Shown: one piece after another, positions 8,035 through 16,797 of the stretch
How positions within the stretch are numbered: the stretch's first letter is position 1
Layout of the letters: each line of letters opens with the position of its first letter
Source of the DNA: JAUIAI01 sp963732405
GTDB taxonomy: Bacteria; Pseudomonadota; Gammaproteobacteria; Burkholderiales; Burkholderiaceae_E
Length of the DNA: 64,000 bases
Assembly: GCA_963732405.1 (NCBI GenBank)
Contig: CAVSZG010000005.1
Span: 434,001-498,000 of the forward strand
Reading direction: 5' to 3'
Translations under genes and position numbers: made by a program
The notes under the pieces: model-generated
Told to the model about the DNA's origin: nothing
What the model saw: only the letters and a program-made list of their open reading frames with translations
Database searches by the model: none

Positions 8035-9852
8035 ATGAAGCCCACGGATATTGGCAACCCGAACTACTTTCACAAAGTCGTAGATTGTCAGTGGGCCTGT
8101 CCGGCCCACACCCCGGTCCCCGAATACATCCGCCTGATCGCCCGCGGTCGTTATGACGAGGCCTACCTCGTCAACTGGAAATCCAATGTGTTTCCCGGCG
8201 TGCTGGGGCGTACCTGCGACCGGCCCTGCGAGCCTGCCTGCCGACGCGGCCGGGTCGAAGACGACACGCTCTCCGGTTCGCGCAAAGAGCCGGTGGCGAT
8301 CTGCCGGCTCAAGCGCGTTGCCGCCGATTTTAAGTCGGACATCCGCTCGCGCCTGCCCAAGATCGCACCGCCCAATGGCCGCCGGGTGGTCTGTCTGGGG
8401 GGCGGCCCGGCCTCGCTGACCGTTGCTCGTGATCTCATGCCACTGGGTTATTCGGTGACCGTGATCGAGAAAGACCCTGCGCTGGGTGGTTTCATCCGCA
8501 CCCAGATCCCGCATTTCCGACTGCCCGAGTCGGTCATCGACGAGGAGGTCGGCTACATCGTCGACATGGGTCTGCGCATCCGCAGCAACGAGCGGATCGA
8601 GTCGATGCGGGCGGTGCTGGCCGAAGGTTTCGATGCGGTGTTCGTGGGCACCGGCGCCCCCAGGGGCCGTGACCTGGACGTGCCGGGTCGACTGGAGGCC
8701 GCTGCCAATATCCACGTGGGCATCGACTGGTTGGCCTCGGTGGCGTTCGGTCACGTCACGAGCATCGGCAAGCGGGTGGTCGTGCTGGGCGGGGGTAACA
8801 CCGCGATGGACTGCTGCCGCACCGCGCGCCGCCTGGGCGGCGAAGACGTCAAGGTGATCGTTCGCTCGGGCTTCGACGACATGAAGGCCAGTCCCTGGGA
8901 GAAGGAGGATGCGGTTCACGAAGGCATTCCGATCCTGAACTTCCGGGTCCCCAAGGCCTTCATGCATGAGCAGGGCCGGCTCACCGGCGTGGTGTTCGAG
9001 CGTGTACAGGCGCAATATGACGAGCAGGGTCGGCGCCGCCTGACGCCCACCGGCGAGCCCGACGAGGTCGTGCCCTGCGACGATGTGCTGATGGCCGTCG
9101 GCCAGGAAAACGCATTTCCCTGGATCGAGCGCGACCTGGGCATCGAGTTCGATGAATGGAACATGCCACGCCTGAATCGGCAGACACTGCAATCTTCCCT
9201 GCCCCAGGTGTTTTTTGGCGGCGATGCCGCGCTGGGCCCCAAGAACATCATCTGGGCGGTGGCCCACGGACATGAGGCGGCCTTGTCGATCGAGCGCTTC
9301 CTGAGCGGGCGCGATCTGGCCGATCGACCTGCCCCGGGCGTGACCACGGTCAGCCAGAAGATGGGCATCCACGAGTGGAGTTACGACAACGATATCTCGC
9401 TGGATATCCGGCAAAAGGTGCCCTGGGCCGATGCGAACAAGGCACTGGCCAGCATCCGGGTCGAAGTGGAGCTGGGTTTCAGTACGGCCACCGCCATTCG
9501 TGAAGCCCACCGCTGCCTGAATTGTGATGTCCAGACTGTATTCGATCAGAAGCTGTGCATCGAATGTGATGCCTGTGCCGACATCTGCCCGATGGACAGC
9601 ATCAGTTTCGTGCCCGATGGCGAAGAATCCGATCTGCGCACCCGCCTGCGTGCGCCGGCCGTCAACCTCGCCCAGGATCTGTACGTATCCGATCGTCTCA
9701 AGACCGGCGTCATCATGGTCAAGGACGAGGACGTCTGTCTGCACTGCGGACTGTGCGCCGAGCGCTGCCCCACCGGGGCCTGGGACATGCGCAAGACCCT
9801 GATCGAAATGTCTCATGCAGGCGAAACCCGTCAGCAGCTCGTCGCCGCATGA
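8035..9852 (+). CDS. GltD-like FAD/NAD(P) oxidoreductase with fused ferredoxin domain
   Basis: A 605-residue flavoprotein of the glutamate-synthase small-subunit type. Order: N-terminal Fe-S domain (CQWACPAHTPVPEY, then CDRPCEPACRRG at ~60-72); FAD-binding Rossmann motif VVCLGGGPASLTVA at ~120; a second nucleotide-binding motif VVVLGGGNTAMDCCR at ~243; then a C-terminal two-cluster ferredoxin domain with CIECDACADICP and CLHCGLCAERCP at ~510-580. It is the first gene of an operon with fused alpha/gamma (9890) and beta (11798) 2-oxoacid oxidoreductase genes. It therefore probably links that enzyme to NAD(P)(H), replacing a free ferredoxin, comparable to the NADH-linked flavoprotein of phenylglyoxylate oxidoreductase. 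Start ATG 8035 has GAGAGA upstream. Confidence 0.9.
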   Translation: MKPTDIGNPNYFHKVVDCQWACPAHTPVPEYIRLIARGRYDEAYLVNWKSNVFPGVLGRTCDRPCEPACRRGRVEDDTLSGSRKEPVAICRLKRVAADFKSDIRSRLPKIAPPNGRRVVCLGGGPASLTVARDLMPLGYSVTVIEKDPALGGFIRTQIPHFRLPESVIDEEVGYIVDMGLRIRSNERIESMRAVLAEGFDAVFVGTGAPRGRDLDVPGRLEAAANIHVGIDWLASVAFGHVTSIGKRVVVLGGGNTAMDCCRTARRLGGEDVKVIVRSGFDDMKASPWEKEDAVHEGIPILNFRVPKAFMHEQGRLTGVVFERVQAQYDEQGRRRLTPTGEPDEVVPCDDVLMAVGQENAFPWIERDLGIEFDEWNMPRLNRQTLQSSLPQVFFGGDAALGPKNIIWAVAHGHEAALSIERFLSGRDLADRPAPGVTTVSQKMGIHEWSYDNDISLDIRQKVPWADANKALASIRVEVELGFSTATAIREAHRCLNCDVQTVFDQKLCIECDACADICPMDSISFVPDGEESDLRTRLRAPAVNLAQDLYVSDRLKTGVIMVKDEDVCLHCGLCAERCPTGAWDMRKTLIEMSHAGETRQQLVAA

Positions 9853-9889
9853 GTCATGCGTCTGATACAGCCGTCTGTTTCCTCTGCCC

Positions 9890-11785
9890 ATGCAAACCGC
9901 GGAATCGCTCACATCAATGAATGACTTCTCCATCGACCACCAGGCGCTGAGTTCGCCAGAGCAGCCCAAAGGGCTGCAGGCGATCAACGATTTCGTCGTC
10001 AAGTTCGCCAATGTCAACGGTTCGGGCTCGGCATCGGCCAATGAATTGTTCGCCCGCGCCATCCTGCGCATGGGCGTGCCGGTCAGCCCGCGCAATATCT
10101 TCCCCAGCAACATCCAGGGCCTGCCCACCTGGTATGAGGTCAGGGTCAGCGAGCGAGGTTATCTGGGCCGGCGCGGCGGCGTCGATCTGCTGGTGCCGAT
10201 GAATCCGCAGACCTGGGCCAAGGACATTGCCGAGGTGGCGCAAGGCGGCTATGTGTTCTATGACTCGACCCGGTCGATCGATCCGGCCCAGTTTCGTGAC
10301 GACCTGCACATCATCGGCATGCCGCTCACCGCGATCGCCAACAGCACCTACTCGGAACCGCGTCAGCGCCAGCTGTTCAAGAACATCATCTATGTGGGCG
10401 CCTTGTCCTGGTTGCTCGACATCGAGGCCCAGGTCATCGAACAATTGTTCTCGGAACAATACAAAGGCAAGGAGAAGCTGCTCGCGGGTAATGTACGAGC
10501 GCTGCACCTGGGTCGCGACTATGCCCGCGACTCGCTGCCGACCATCGGCCTGAAGATCCGGCGCGCTGACGCCGTGGGTGACCGGATCTTCGTGGACGGT
10601 AACAGCGCCGCTGCCCTGGGCTGTGTCTATGGCGGGGCCAGCGTCTGCGCCTGGTATCCGATCACCCCGTCCTCGTCGGTGGCCGAGGCATTCCAGTCCT
10701 ACTGCCAGAAAATGCGCATCGATCCGGCAACCGGCCAACATCGCTACGCGATCGTTCAGGCCGAGGATGAACTGGCCTCGATCGGCATGGTGATCGGTGC
10801 GGGCTGGAATGGCGCGCGCGCCTTCACGGCAACCTCCGGACCGGGCATCTCCCTGATGACCGAATTCATTGGCCTGGCCTACTTCGCCGAAGTGCCTGCC
10901 ACCATCATCAATGTGCAGCGTGGCGGTCCCTCGACCGGCATGCCCACCCGAACCCAGCAGGCCGACATCCTGGCCTGCGCCTACGCCTCGCATGGCGACA
11001 CCAAACATCCACTGCTGCTGCCCAAGGATCCGCACGAATGTTTCGAGATGAGCGCACTCGCGCTCGATCTGGCCGACCGCTTGCAGACACCGATCTTCGT
11101 AATGACCGATCTGGATATCGGCATGAACCAGCGCCTGACCCAACCCTTTAGCTGGGATGACACGCGCACTTACGATCGCGGCAAGGTCATGACGGCGCAG
11201 ATGCTCGAGCAACGCGATTTCGGGCGCTATCTGGATGTGGACGGCGACGGTATTCCCTTCCGGACCTATCCGGGCACCCATCCCGACAAGGGCGCCTTCT
11301 TCACCCGCGGCACCACACGCGATCCCTATGCGCGCTACAGCGAGGAGGGCCCGGTGTATGTGGACAATGTGCAGCGCCTGCTGCGCAAGTTCGCCACCGC
11401 GAGTGCGCTGGTGCCTGCGGCCGTGCGAACCGATGCGGCCTGCCCGACCCGGGTCGGCGTGATTTCCTATGGGTCGACATCGCCGGCGATGGACGAGGCA
11501 CTGGACCTGTTCGCCCAGGCCGGTATCCACGTGGATTCGTTGCGGCTTCGTGCCTTCCCGTTCGGACCGGAAGTGCTGGCATTCATCGAATCGCACGACC
11601 AGTTGTTCGTGGTCGAACAGAATCGCGATGCCCAGATGCGGGCCTTGCTGGTCAATGAACTCGAGGTCGCACCCGGGCGACTCGTGCCGATTCTGCATTT
11701 TGATGGCACGCCGATCACCGCCGGCTTTATCGTCAGCACCATCAGCCAGGCGCTCGAGGCGACTGGCGCCAGCATCGACGCGTGA
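9890..11785 (+). CDS. korA: 2-oxoacid:acceptor oxidoreductase, fused gamma-alpha subunit
   Basis: A 631-residue KorA-type protein. Residues ~30-220 are the gamma domain (VNGSGSASANELFARAILRMG, then GRRGGVDLLVP). The alpha pyrimidine-binding domain begins near 235 with FVDGNSAAALGC and AWYPITPSSSVAEAF, followed by AEDELASIGMVIGAGWNG, TATSGPGISLM and QRGGPSTGMPTRTQQ. The C-terminal domain II (VGVISYGSTSPAMDEALD) completes the fold. With the beta subunit (13 bases downstream) it would decarboxylate a 2-oxoacid to acyl-CoA, reducing Fe-S acceptors. Start could be ATG 9890 or ATG 9917 (MNDFSIDHQ); neither has a clear ribosome-binding site. Substrate (branched-chain, aryl or 2-oxoglutarate) is undetermined. 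Confidence 0.9.
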   Translation: MQTAESLTSMNDFSIDHQALSSPEQPKGLQAINDFVVKFANVNGSGSASANELFARAILRMGVPVSPRNIFPSNIQGLPTWYEVRVSERGYLGRRGGVDLLVPMNPQTWAKDIAEVAQGGYVFYDSTRSIDPAQFRDDLHIIGMPLTAIANSTYSEPRQRQLFKNIIYVGALSWLLDIEAQVIEQLFSEQYKGKEKLLAGNVRALHLGRDYARDSLPTIGLKIRRADAVGDRIFVDGNSAAALGCVYGGASVCAWYPITPSSSVAEAFQSYCQKMRIDPATGQHRYAIVQAEDELASIGMVIGAGWNGARAFTATSGPGISLMTEFIGLAYFAEVPATIINVQRGGPSTGMPTRTQQADILACAYASHGDTKHPLLLPKDPHECFEMSALALDLADRLQTPIFVMTDLDIGMNQRLTQPFSWDDTRTYDRGKVMTAQMLEQRDFGRYLDVDGDGIPFRTYPGTHPDKGAFFTRGTTRDPYARYSEEGPVYVDNVQRLLRKFATASALVPAAVRTDAACPTRVGVISYGSTSPAMDEALDLFAQAGIHVDSLRLRAFPFGPEVLAFIESHDQLFVVEQNRDAQMRALLVNELEVAPGRLVPILHFDGTPITAGFIVSTISQALEATGASIDA

Positions 11786-11797
11786 TCAAGGATTCAC

Positions 11798-12853
11798 ATG
11801 ACCTACTTACCGAAACCCAGGCTTCATCATCCCTCGCTGGCCGTCAACGCAGTCGGGCATACGCGTCGCGACTACGAAGGCAAGATCTCGACCCTGTGTG
11901 CGGGTTGCGGCCATGACTCGATCTCGGCGGCCATCATCCAGGCGGCCTGGGCTTCGGACATCGAACCGCACCGGGTGGCCAAGCTGTCGGGCATCGGCTG
12001 CTCGAGCAAGACACCCGATTATTTTCTGGGCAGCTCGCATGGTTTCAACTCGGTTCATGGCCGGATGCCCTCGGTGCTGACCGGGGCGAACCTGGCCAAT
12101 CGTGATCTGCTCTACCTGGGCGTTTCGGGTGACGGCGATACCGCCTCGATCGGCATGGGCCAGTTCGCCCATCTGATGCGCCGCGGCGTGAACCTCGTCT
12201 ACATCGTCGAGAACAACGGCGTGTACGGTCTGACCAAGGGGCAGTTCTCGGCCACTTCGGACAAGGGTTCACGGTCCAAGAAGGGTGCGGTCAACCAGGA
12301 TGCCCCGATCGATCTGGTCAGCATCGCGATTTCGCTGGGTGCCACCTTCGTGGCGCGCAGCTTCTCGGGTGACAAGACCCAACTGGTGCCCTTGATCCGG
12401 GCCGCCATGAAGCACCGTGGGGCAGCCCTGATCGACGTGATCAGCCCTTGCGTGGCCTTCAATAATCACGATGGCAGTTCCAAGAGCTATGACTACATCC
12501 GCGAGCACAATGAAGCGGTGAACCGGCTCGATTTCATGCCCAAGCGCGAAGCGATCGAGGCCATCCAGCAGCCCGGACTGGTTCAATCGATCCGGCTGCA
12601 TGACGGCACGTCGGTCAGGCTTGCACGGGTTGACGATGCGTATGATCCGACCAACCGGGCGACCGCGCTGGCGCGTATCGCGGAACATCAGGAACGCGGC
12701 GAGATCGCCACCGGGTTGCTGTATGTGAATGAGGATGCGCAGGATCTGCATCAGCATCTGAATACGGTGAGCCGGCCGCTCAACTCACTGGACGTTGCCG
12801 ACCTGATGCCGGGCGCGAGCCGGCTGGCGCAGATCAACGACAGTCTGCGCTGA
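11798..12853 (+). CDS. korB: 2-oxoacid:acceptor oxidoreductase, beta (TPP-binding) subunit
   Basis: A 351-residue KorB-type protein. CAGCGHDSISAA at ~32-43 is the family N-terminal signature, KLSGIGCSS follows, and the thiamine diphosphate site is GDGDTASIGMGQ through VENNGVYGLTKGQ (GDG...NN motif). AAGGA lies 9 bases upstream of ATG 11798. It pairs with the alpha/gamma fusion directly upstream. The protein ends in a ~75-residue C-terminal extension after SPCVAFNNHD, typical of the KorB family. The next gene (MFS) is convergent, 44 bases away, with no clear terminator between. Confidence 0.92.
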   Translation: MTYLPKPRLHHPSLAVNAVGHTRRDYEGKISTLCAGCGHDSISAAIIQAAWASDIEPHRVAKLSGIGCSSKTPDYFLGSSHGFNSVHGRMPSVLTGANLANRDLLYLGVSGDGDTASIGMGQFAHLMRRGVNLVYIVENNGVYGLTKGQFSATSDKGSRSKKGAVNQDAPIDLVSIAISLGATFVARSFSGDKTQLVPLIRAAMKHRGAALIDVISPCVAFNNHDGSSKSYDYIREHNEAVNRLDFMPKREAIEAIQQPGLVQSIRLHDGTSVRLARVDDAYDPTNRATALARIAEHQERGEIATGLLYVNEDAQDLHQHLNTVSRPLNSLDVADLMPGASRLAQINDSLR

Positions 12854-12897
12854 ACAGTGGTCTGACGGCGCCCGTGGTGGCACCCGCTTCGGCGCAA

Positions 12898-14277
12898 TCA
12901 TCCGCGCTGGCGGTGGCGAATGCCGAACACCGCCGCAGCGATCAGCAGCAGTGCACCGGCGACCAGCAGGCTGCGACCATAGTCGGACGGCAGCTCGCTG
13001 GCACCGCGCATCGCGTCATGTGCCCACATGACGAGATTGGCCGAGAGGGAAAACCCGAGCACGCGACCAACGGACACCAGACTGCCGGCCACGCCGCGCT
13101 CGCCGACCGGCATCGCCGAGACAGTGGCATCCAGGTGACCGACCTGAAACAGGCCCATACCGATGCCGGTCAGCAGCATCGCCAATGCCGTGGGCAGCAG
13201 CCAACCGCTGGTGCTGAACCCGGCACAGGCGAGAAGTCCGAATCCGGCGATCGACATGCCTGACCAGACCAGCTGGATCGAAGAGATGCGGCGGGTCAGT
13301 CGGGTGCTGAGCACACCGGCCAACACCGAGCCCGCCGGAAACAAGGCCAGCACCACCCCGCTGCCGGCCAAGGACAGGTCCGGCCAGATCGCCAGTCGAT
13401 AAGGCACCAGCAGCAGCAGACTGAAGGTCAGTGCCTGAATCACGATGGCGGCGATCTGCAGATCGCGGAACCGCCGGTCGCCGAAATAGCGCAGCCTGAT
13501 GACCGGATTGGCGACGCGATCGCCGCGCCGGTGCAGATAGGCAAACGCCGACACCGCCACCACCACGGCCAGCGCGACGCTGCCATGACCCAGCGCCGGA
13601 TCCCGAATCTGCACGATCACGAACACCGATAAGGCCAACGCGAGCACCAGCATCAGCGCACCCGACCGATCGAAGGGCTGGGTGAGGGCCTGCGCCCGCG
13701 CTGCCTGCAGATCGGGATTGTCTTCGAGGCCGCGCAAATCCCGCAGCAGCAGCAAGGCGATCAGCGCAATCGGCACCCGGAACCAGTACACGGCCGGCCA
13801 GCCGGCCAGTTGCACGAGCAGCCCGCCCATCAACGGACCGAGGCACATGCCCAGCCCGATCAGAATCGTGTAGATGGCCAGGGCACGGCGTCGCTGATCG
13901 GGTGGCAAGGCGAAACTGATCAGCGCCGGACCACAGGCCATGACCAACCCGGCGCCGACGCCTTGCAGCACGCGCATGAACACCAGGGCCGGATAGCTGG
14001 CAGCGGTGGCGCACAGGATCAGGGCGAGCGCGCTGACCATCAGACCAGCGACAAATACCCGCTGATGACCATGACGATCGCCAACCTTGCCAAACACCAG
14101 GGTCAGACTGGTCTGGGCCAGGCCGAACATGGTGATCACCCACTGGATGTCGCGAACCGGAATATCAAACGAGGCGGTGATCGAGGGGAAGGCGACGTTG
14201 ACCGCCGAGTCCAGCGGGGCAACGAGGGTGCCCAGGCCGATGATGGCAATCGCCCGCCATGGCGTGACGGGCGACAC
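12898..14277 (-). CDS. MFS transporter (DHA2-like drug/metabolite exporter)
   Basis: A 459-residue polytopic membrane protein with about 14 hydrophobic segments. TM1 region LGTLVAPLDSAVNVAFPSI and the TM2-3 loop motif A GKVGDRHGHQRVF mark the major facilitator superfamily; the long N-terminal PLDSAVNVAFP resembles the LDxTVVNVALP motif of the 14-TM DHA2 (EmrB/QacA) group. It starts two bases after the stop of the upstream hydrolase gene, so it is co-transcribed with the hydrolase and acyl-CoA synthetase. It may export or import the compound that they process. Substrate unknown. Confidence 0.88.
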   Translation of the reverse strand: MSPVTPWRAIAIIGLGTLVAPLDSAVNVAFPSITASFDIPVRDIQWVITMFGLAQTSLTLVFGKVGDRHGHQRVFVAGLMVSALALILCATAASYPALVFMRVLQGVGAGLVMACGPALISFALPPDQRRRALAIYTILIGLGMCLGPLMGGLLVQLAGWPAVYWFRVPIALIALLLLRDLRGLEDNPDLQAARAQALTQPFDRSGALMLVLALALSVFVIVQIRDPALGHGSVALAVVVAVSAFAYLHRRGDRVANPVIRLRYFGDRRFRDLQIAAIVIQALTFSLLLLVPYRLAIWPDLSLAGSGVVLALFPAGSVLAGVLSTRLTRRISSIQLVWSGMSIAGFGLLACAGFSTSGWLLPTALAMLLTGIGMGLFQVGHLDATVSAMPVGERGVAGSLVSVGRVLGFSLSANLVMWAHDAMRGASELPSDYGRSLLVAGALLLIAAAVFGIRHRQRG

Positions 14278-14279
14278 CG

Positions 14280-15161
14280 TCAGTTAGCGATCAGCGAGCG
14301 GATGACGTCGAAGGCCATGCCATCGGGCAGCATCGACTGTTGCAGTACGGTGAAATGGTTGGTTGCGGCCAGGGTGAAGGACTGACTCGGCAGACCGGCT
14401 CTGGATACCACCTCGGCATAGCGGGTGGTCTGATCGATCCAACCGGCCGGCTCGTCACCACCGGCCCAGAGCGCCACACGGGCCCTGCCCCCGGGTGGCC
14501 GCCCGAGGCAGTCATTGAAGCGCGCAGTGGCCAGATCAATCTGCGCCTGTTGATTGACCGTCAGCCGGGTGACGATTTCTGGCTCGTAGATGCCGCTGAT
14601 GCCGGCAAAACCATGCACCAGATCAGCCGGCAGGCCCAGTTGATCGGACGCCTGATTCAGCACCCGGGCGGCCAGATGCGCACCCGCCGAATGGCCGATG
14701 AGAACAAGCCGACCTGGATCGGCTTCCCATTGAGGCGCATGAACATGACAGAATCGCACCGCGCGAACGATCTGCTCGACCATGGCCGTCAGACTGATGG
14801 CCGGACACAGGTCGTAGTTGACATTGGCCACGACCGCGCCGGTACTCAGCAGGGGCGGCACCACGAAGCTATGGTCGCGCTTGTCGAGCGCGCGCCAGAA
14901 CCCGCCATGGATAAACAACACGAGTGGGCGCGCACGCTCCGACCCTGACCCCGACGCACGGTACAGATCGAGCGTTTCGAGCGGGCCGGGGCCGTAGCGC
15001 AGCTCGGATTCGCCCAGCCCCTGCCGACTCAGTTCGGCGCGCGCCTGGACTGACTGGCGCGCCATTTCATCGAGCTGGAACTGTGCGTCGCTGACGGCCA
15101 CGCGCGGATTGTAGATAGGCTCGAGTTGATCCTGGCCCAGGTCCTGCCAAGGTGTCGTCAT
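14280..15161 (-). CDS. Alpha/beta hydrolase, kynurenine-formamidase/carboxylesterase-like
   Basis: A 293-residue serine hydrolase. HGGFW at 85-89 is the oxyanion motif typical of kynurenine formamidase-like enzymes (HGGYW/HGGxW), the nucleophile is Ser158 in GHSAGAHLAA, and Asp236 (GGDEPAG) with His269 (TNHF) complete a plausible triad. No signal peptide, so cytoplasmic. It is the middle gene of a three-gene operon: acyl-CoA synthetase (12 bases upstream), this hydrolase, MFS transporter (2 bases downstream). No other tryptophan-catabolic gene is nearby, so hydrolysis of an ester, lactone or N-acyl bond feeding the synthetase is as likely as true formamidase activity. Confidence 0.85.
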   Translation of the reverse strand: MTTPWQDLGQDQLEPIYNPRVAVSDAQFQLDEMARQSVQARAELSRQGLGESELRYGPGPLETLDLYRASGSGSERARPLVLFIHGGFWRALDKRDHSFVVPPLLSTGAVVANVNYDLCPAISLTAMVEQIVRAVRFCHVHAPQWEADPGRLVLIGHSAGAHLAARVLNQASDQLGLPADLVHGFAGISGIYEPEIVTRLTVNQQAQIDLATARFNDCLGRPPGGRARVALWAGGDEPAGWIDQTTRYAEVVSRAGLPSQSFTLAATNHFTVLQQSMLPDGMAFDVIRSLIAN

Positions 15162-15173
15162 CGTGTCCGATTC

Positions 15174-16745
15174 CTAGATAAGCTTGTTCTGATGCCCGAC
15201 CCAGTAGGCGTCGCGCAGCTTGCGCTTGTAAAGCTTGCCATTGTCCTCGCGCGGCAGACTCGTGGCGAAATCGATCGAGCGCGGGCACTTGATGGCGCTC
15301 AGTTGACTGCGGCAAAACATCATGAGCTCCTCGGCGAGCGACGCATCGGCCATGGCCGGGTCAATCAGCTGCACCACCGCCTTGACCTCTTCGCCGAACT
15401 CGGCATTCGGCACACCGAAAACCGCCACGTCCGCAACCTTCGGGTGCGTGGCCAACAGACTCTCAGATTCCTGCGGATAGATATTGACACCACCCGACAC
15501 GATCATGAAGGACTTGCGATCGGTGAGAAAGAGATAACCATCGTCGTCGAGATAACCCACATCGCCCAGCGTGGTCCAACCCTGGGGGCTGCGGGAGGCG
15601 GCGGTCTTGGCCGGCTCGTTGTGATATTCGAAACTGGCGCCGCCCTCGAAGAAAATCGTGCCTTCGGTGTTGGCCGGCAGCTCGTTGCCCGCTTCATCGC
15701 AGATATGCAGCGCGCCCGTTACCGGCCTGCCCACGGAACCGGGTTTGCGCAGCCATTCTTCGCTAGTGATGTGAGTGCTGCCGTTACCCTCGGAGCCGGC
15801 GTAATACTCGCGCAGCACCGGCCCCCACCATTGAATCATCTGACGCTTGACCTCGATCGGACAGGGCGCGGCTGCATGGATCGCCACACGCAGACTCGAC
15901 AGGTCATGGGCTGCGCGGATATCGGGGGGCAGGCGCAGCAGTCGCACGAAATGCGTGGGCACCCATTGACTGTGCGTGACTTTGTACTGCTCGATGATGC
16001 GCAGTGCCTGCGCGGCATCGAACCGGCGCACCACCACGCAGGTGGCGCCAAAGCGCAGCGCGCGAATACCGAACACCAACGGCGCGGCATGATAGAGCGG
16101 CGCAGGATGAAAGTAGACGGTGTGCTCATCGAACCCGTAGAGCTGGGCCGTGCGCAGGGTCACCGGCGAGGGCACGCCGAAGACCACATCGGGCAGAGGC
16201 TTTCTGACGGCCTTGGGTTGACCCGTGGTGCCCGAGGAATACAACATCTCCACGCCTTCGACCTGATCCGCGATGGGCGTGTCCGGACACGCTGCGAGTG
16301 CTTCGTCGAGGTCACCATAACCTGGCGCCTCACCGCCGTGCATGAGCCAGGCGGCCGGCGCGATCGTGGCCGAGTGCAATTGCGCGGCCACCTCGGCCAT
16401 CGCACGCGAGGTGATCAGGAGCCGGGCACCACTATCAGCGAGCAGGTAATTGACTTCCTCGGCGCCCAGATGGGTGGCGACCGCCGTCACCCGCAGGCCG
16501 GCGCGCATCGCACCCCAGACAAGGGGCAGATACACGGCGTTGTTTTCCATGTAGATCATGACCCGGTCGCCCGGCACGAGACCATGCACCCGCATCAGGT
16601 GCGCGCACTGATTCGACAAGGCCTCGAATCCGGCAAAGCTGATGATGCGTTGTTCATCGACCGAGATGATGGCCGGGCGATCGGGCGAACGGGCCGCAAA
16701 AACGCCGGCATGCATCTGGTCGGGCGCGAATTCGATGGGATCCAT
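15174..16745 (-). CDS. AMP-forming acyl-CoA synthetase
   Basis: A 523-residue ANL-superfamily ligase from ATG 16745; the open frame extends to 16799, but that would overlap the divergent gene and the region looks like promoter. The phosphate loop is YSSGTTGQPKAVRKPL, the aromatic gate/AMP region is YYAGSEGNGS, the hinge is LTDRKSFMIVSGGVNIYPQE, and the C-terminal catalytic lysine is in REDNGKLYKRKL. It would make an acyl-CoA from a free acid with ATP. It is the first gene of an operon with the hydrolase and MFS transporter, and is divergent from a MaoC / DUF35 / thiolase-like module that would use its product. Exact acid unknown. Confidence 0.9.
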   Translation of the reverse strand: MDPIEFAPDQMHAGVFAARSPDRPAIISVDEQRIISFAGFEALSNQCAHLMRVHGLVPGDRVMIYMENNAVYLPLVWGAMRAGLRVTAVATHLGAEEVNYLLADSGARLLITSRAMAEVAAQLHSATIAPAAWLMHGGEAPGYGDLDEALAACPDTPIADQVEGVEMLYSSGTTGQPKAVRKPLPDVVFGVPSPVTLRTAQLYGFDEHTVYFHPAPLYHAAPLVFGIRALRFGATCVVVRRFDAAQALRIIEQYKVTHSQWVPTHFVRLLRLPPDIRAAHDLSSLRVAIHAAAPCPIEVKRQMIQWWGPVLREYYAGSEGNGSTHITSEEWLRKPGSVGRPVTGALHICDEAGNELPANTEGTIFFEGGASFEYHNEPAKTAASRSPQGWTTLGDVGYLDDDGYLFLTDRKSFMIVSGGVNIYPQESESLLATHPKVADVAVFGVPNAEFGEEVKAVVQLIDPAMADASLAEELMMFCRSQLSAIKCPRSIDFATSLPREDNGKLYKRKLRDAYWVGHQNKLI

Positions 16746-16797
16746 GGCGGCAAGTATAGTATTGGTCCGTATCGCCCCACGAGCGTCGACGAACATC

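Noticed and set aside
7918..10128. 736-codon minus-strand open frame
   Set aside because: Antisense to the GltD-like gene, whose Rossmann and ferredoxin motifs are unmistakable; the shadow is low-complexity Gly/His/Gln-rich.
9914..11698. 594-codon minus-strand open frame
   Set aside because: Antisense to korA, which has full family motifs.
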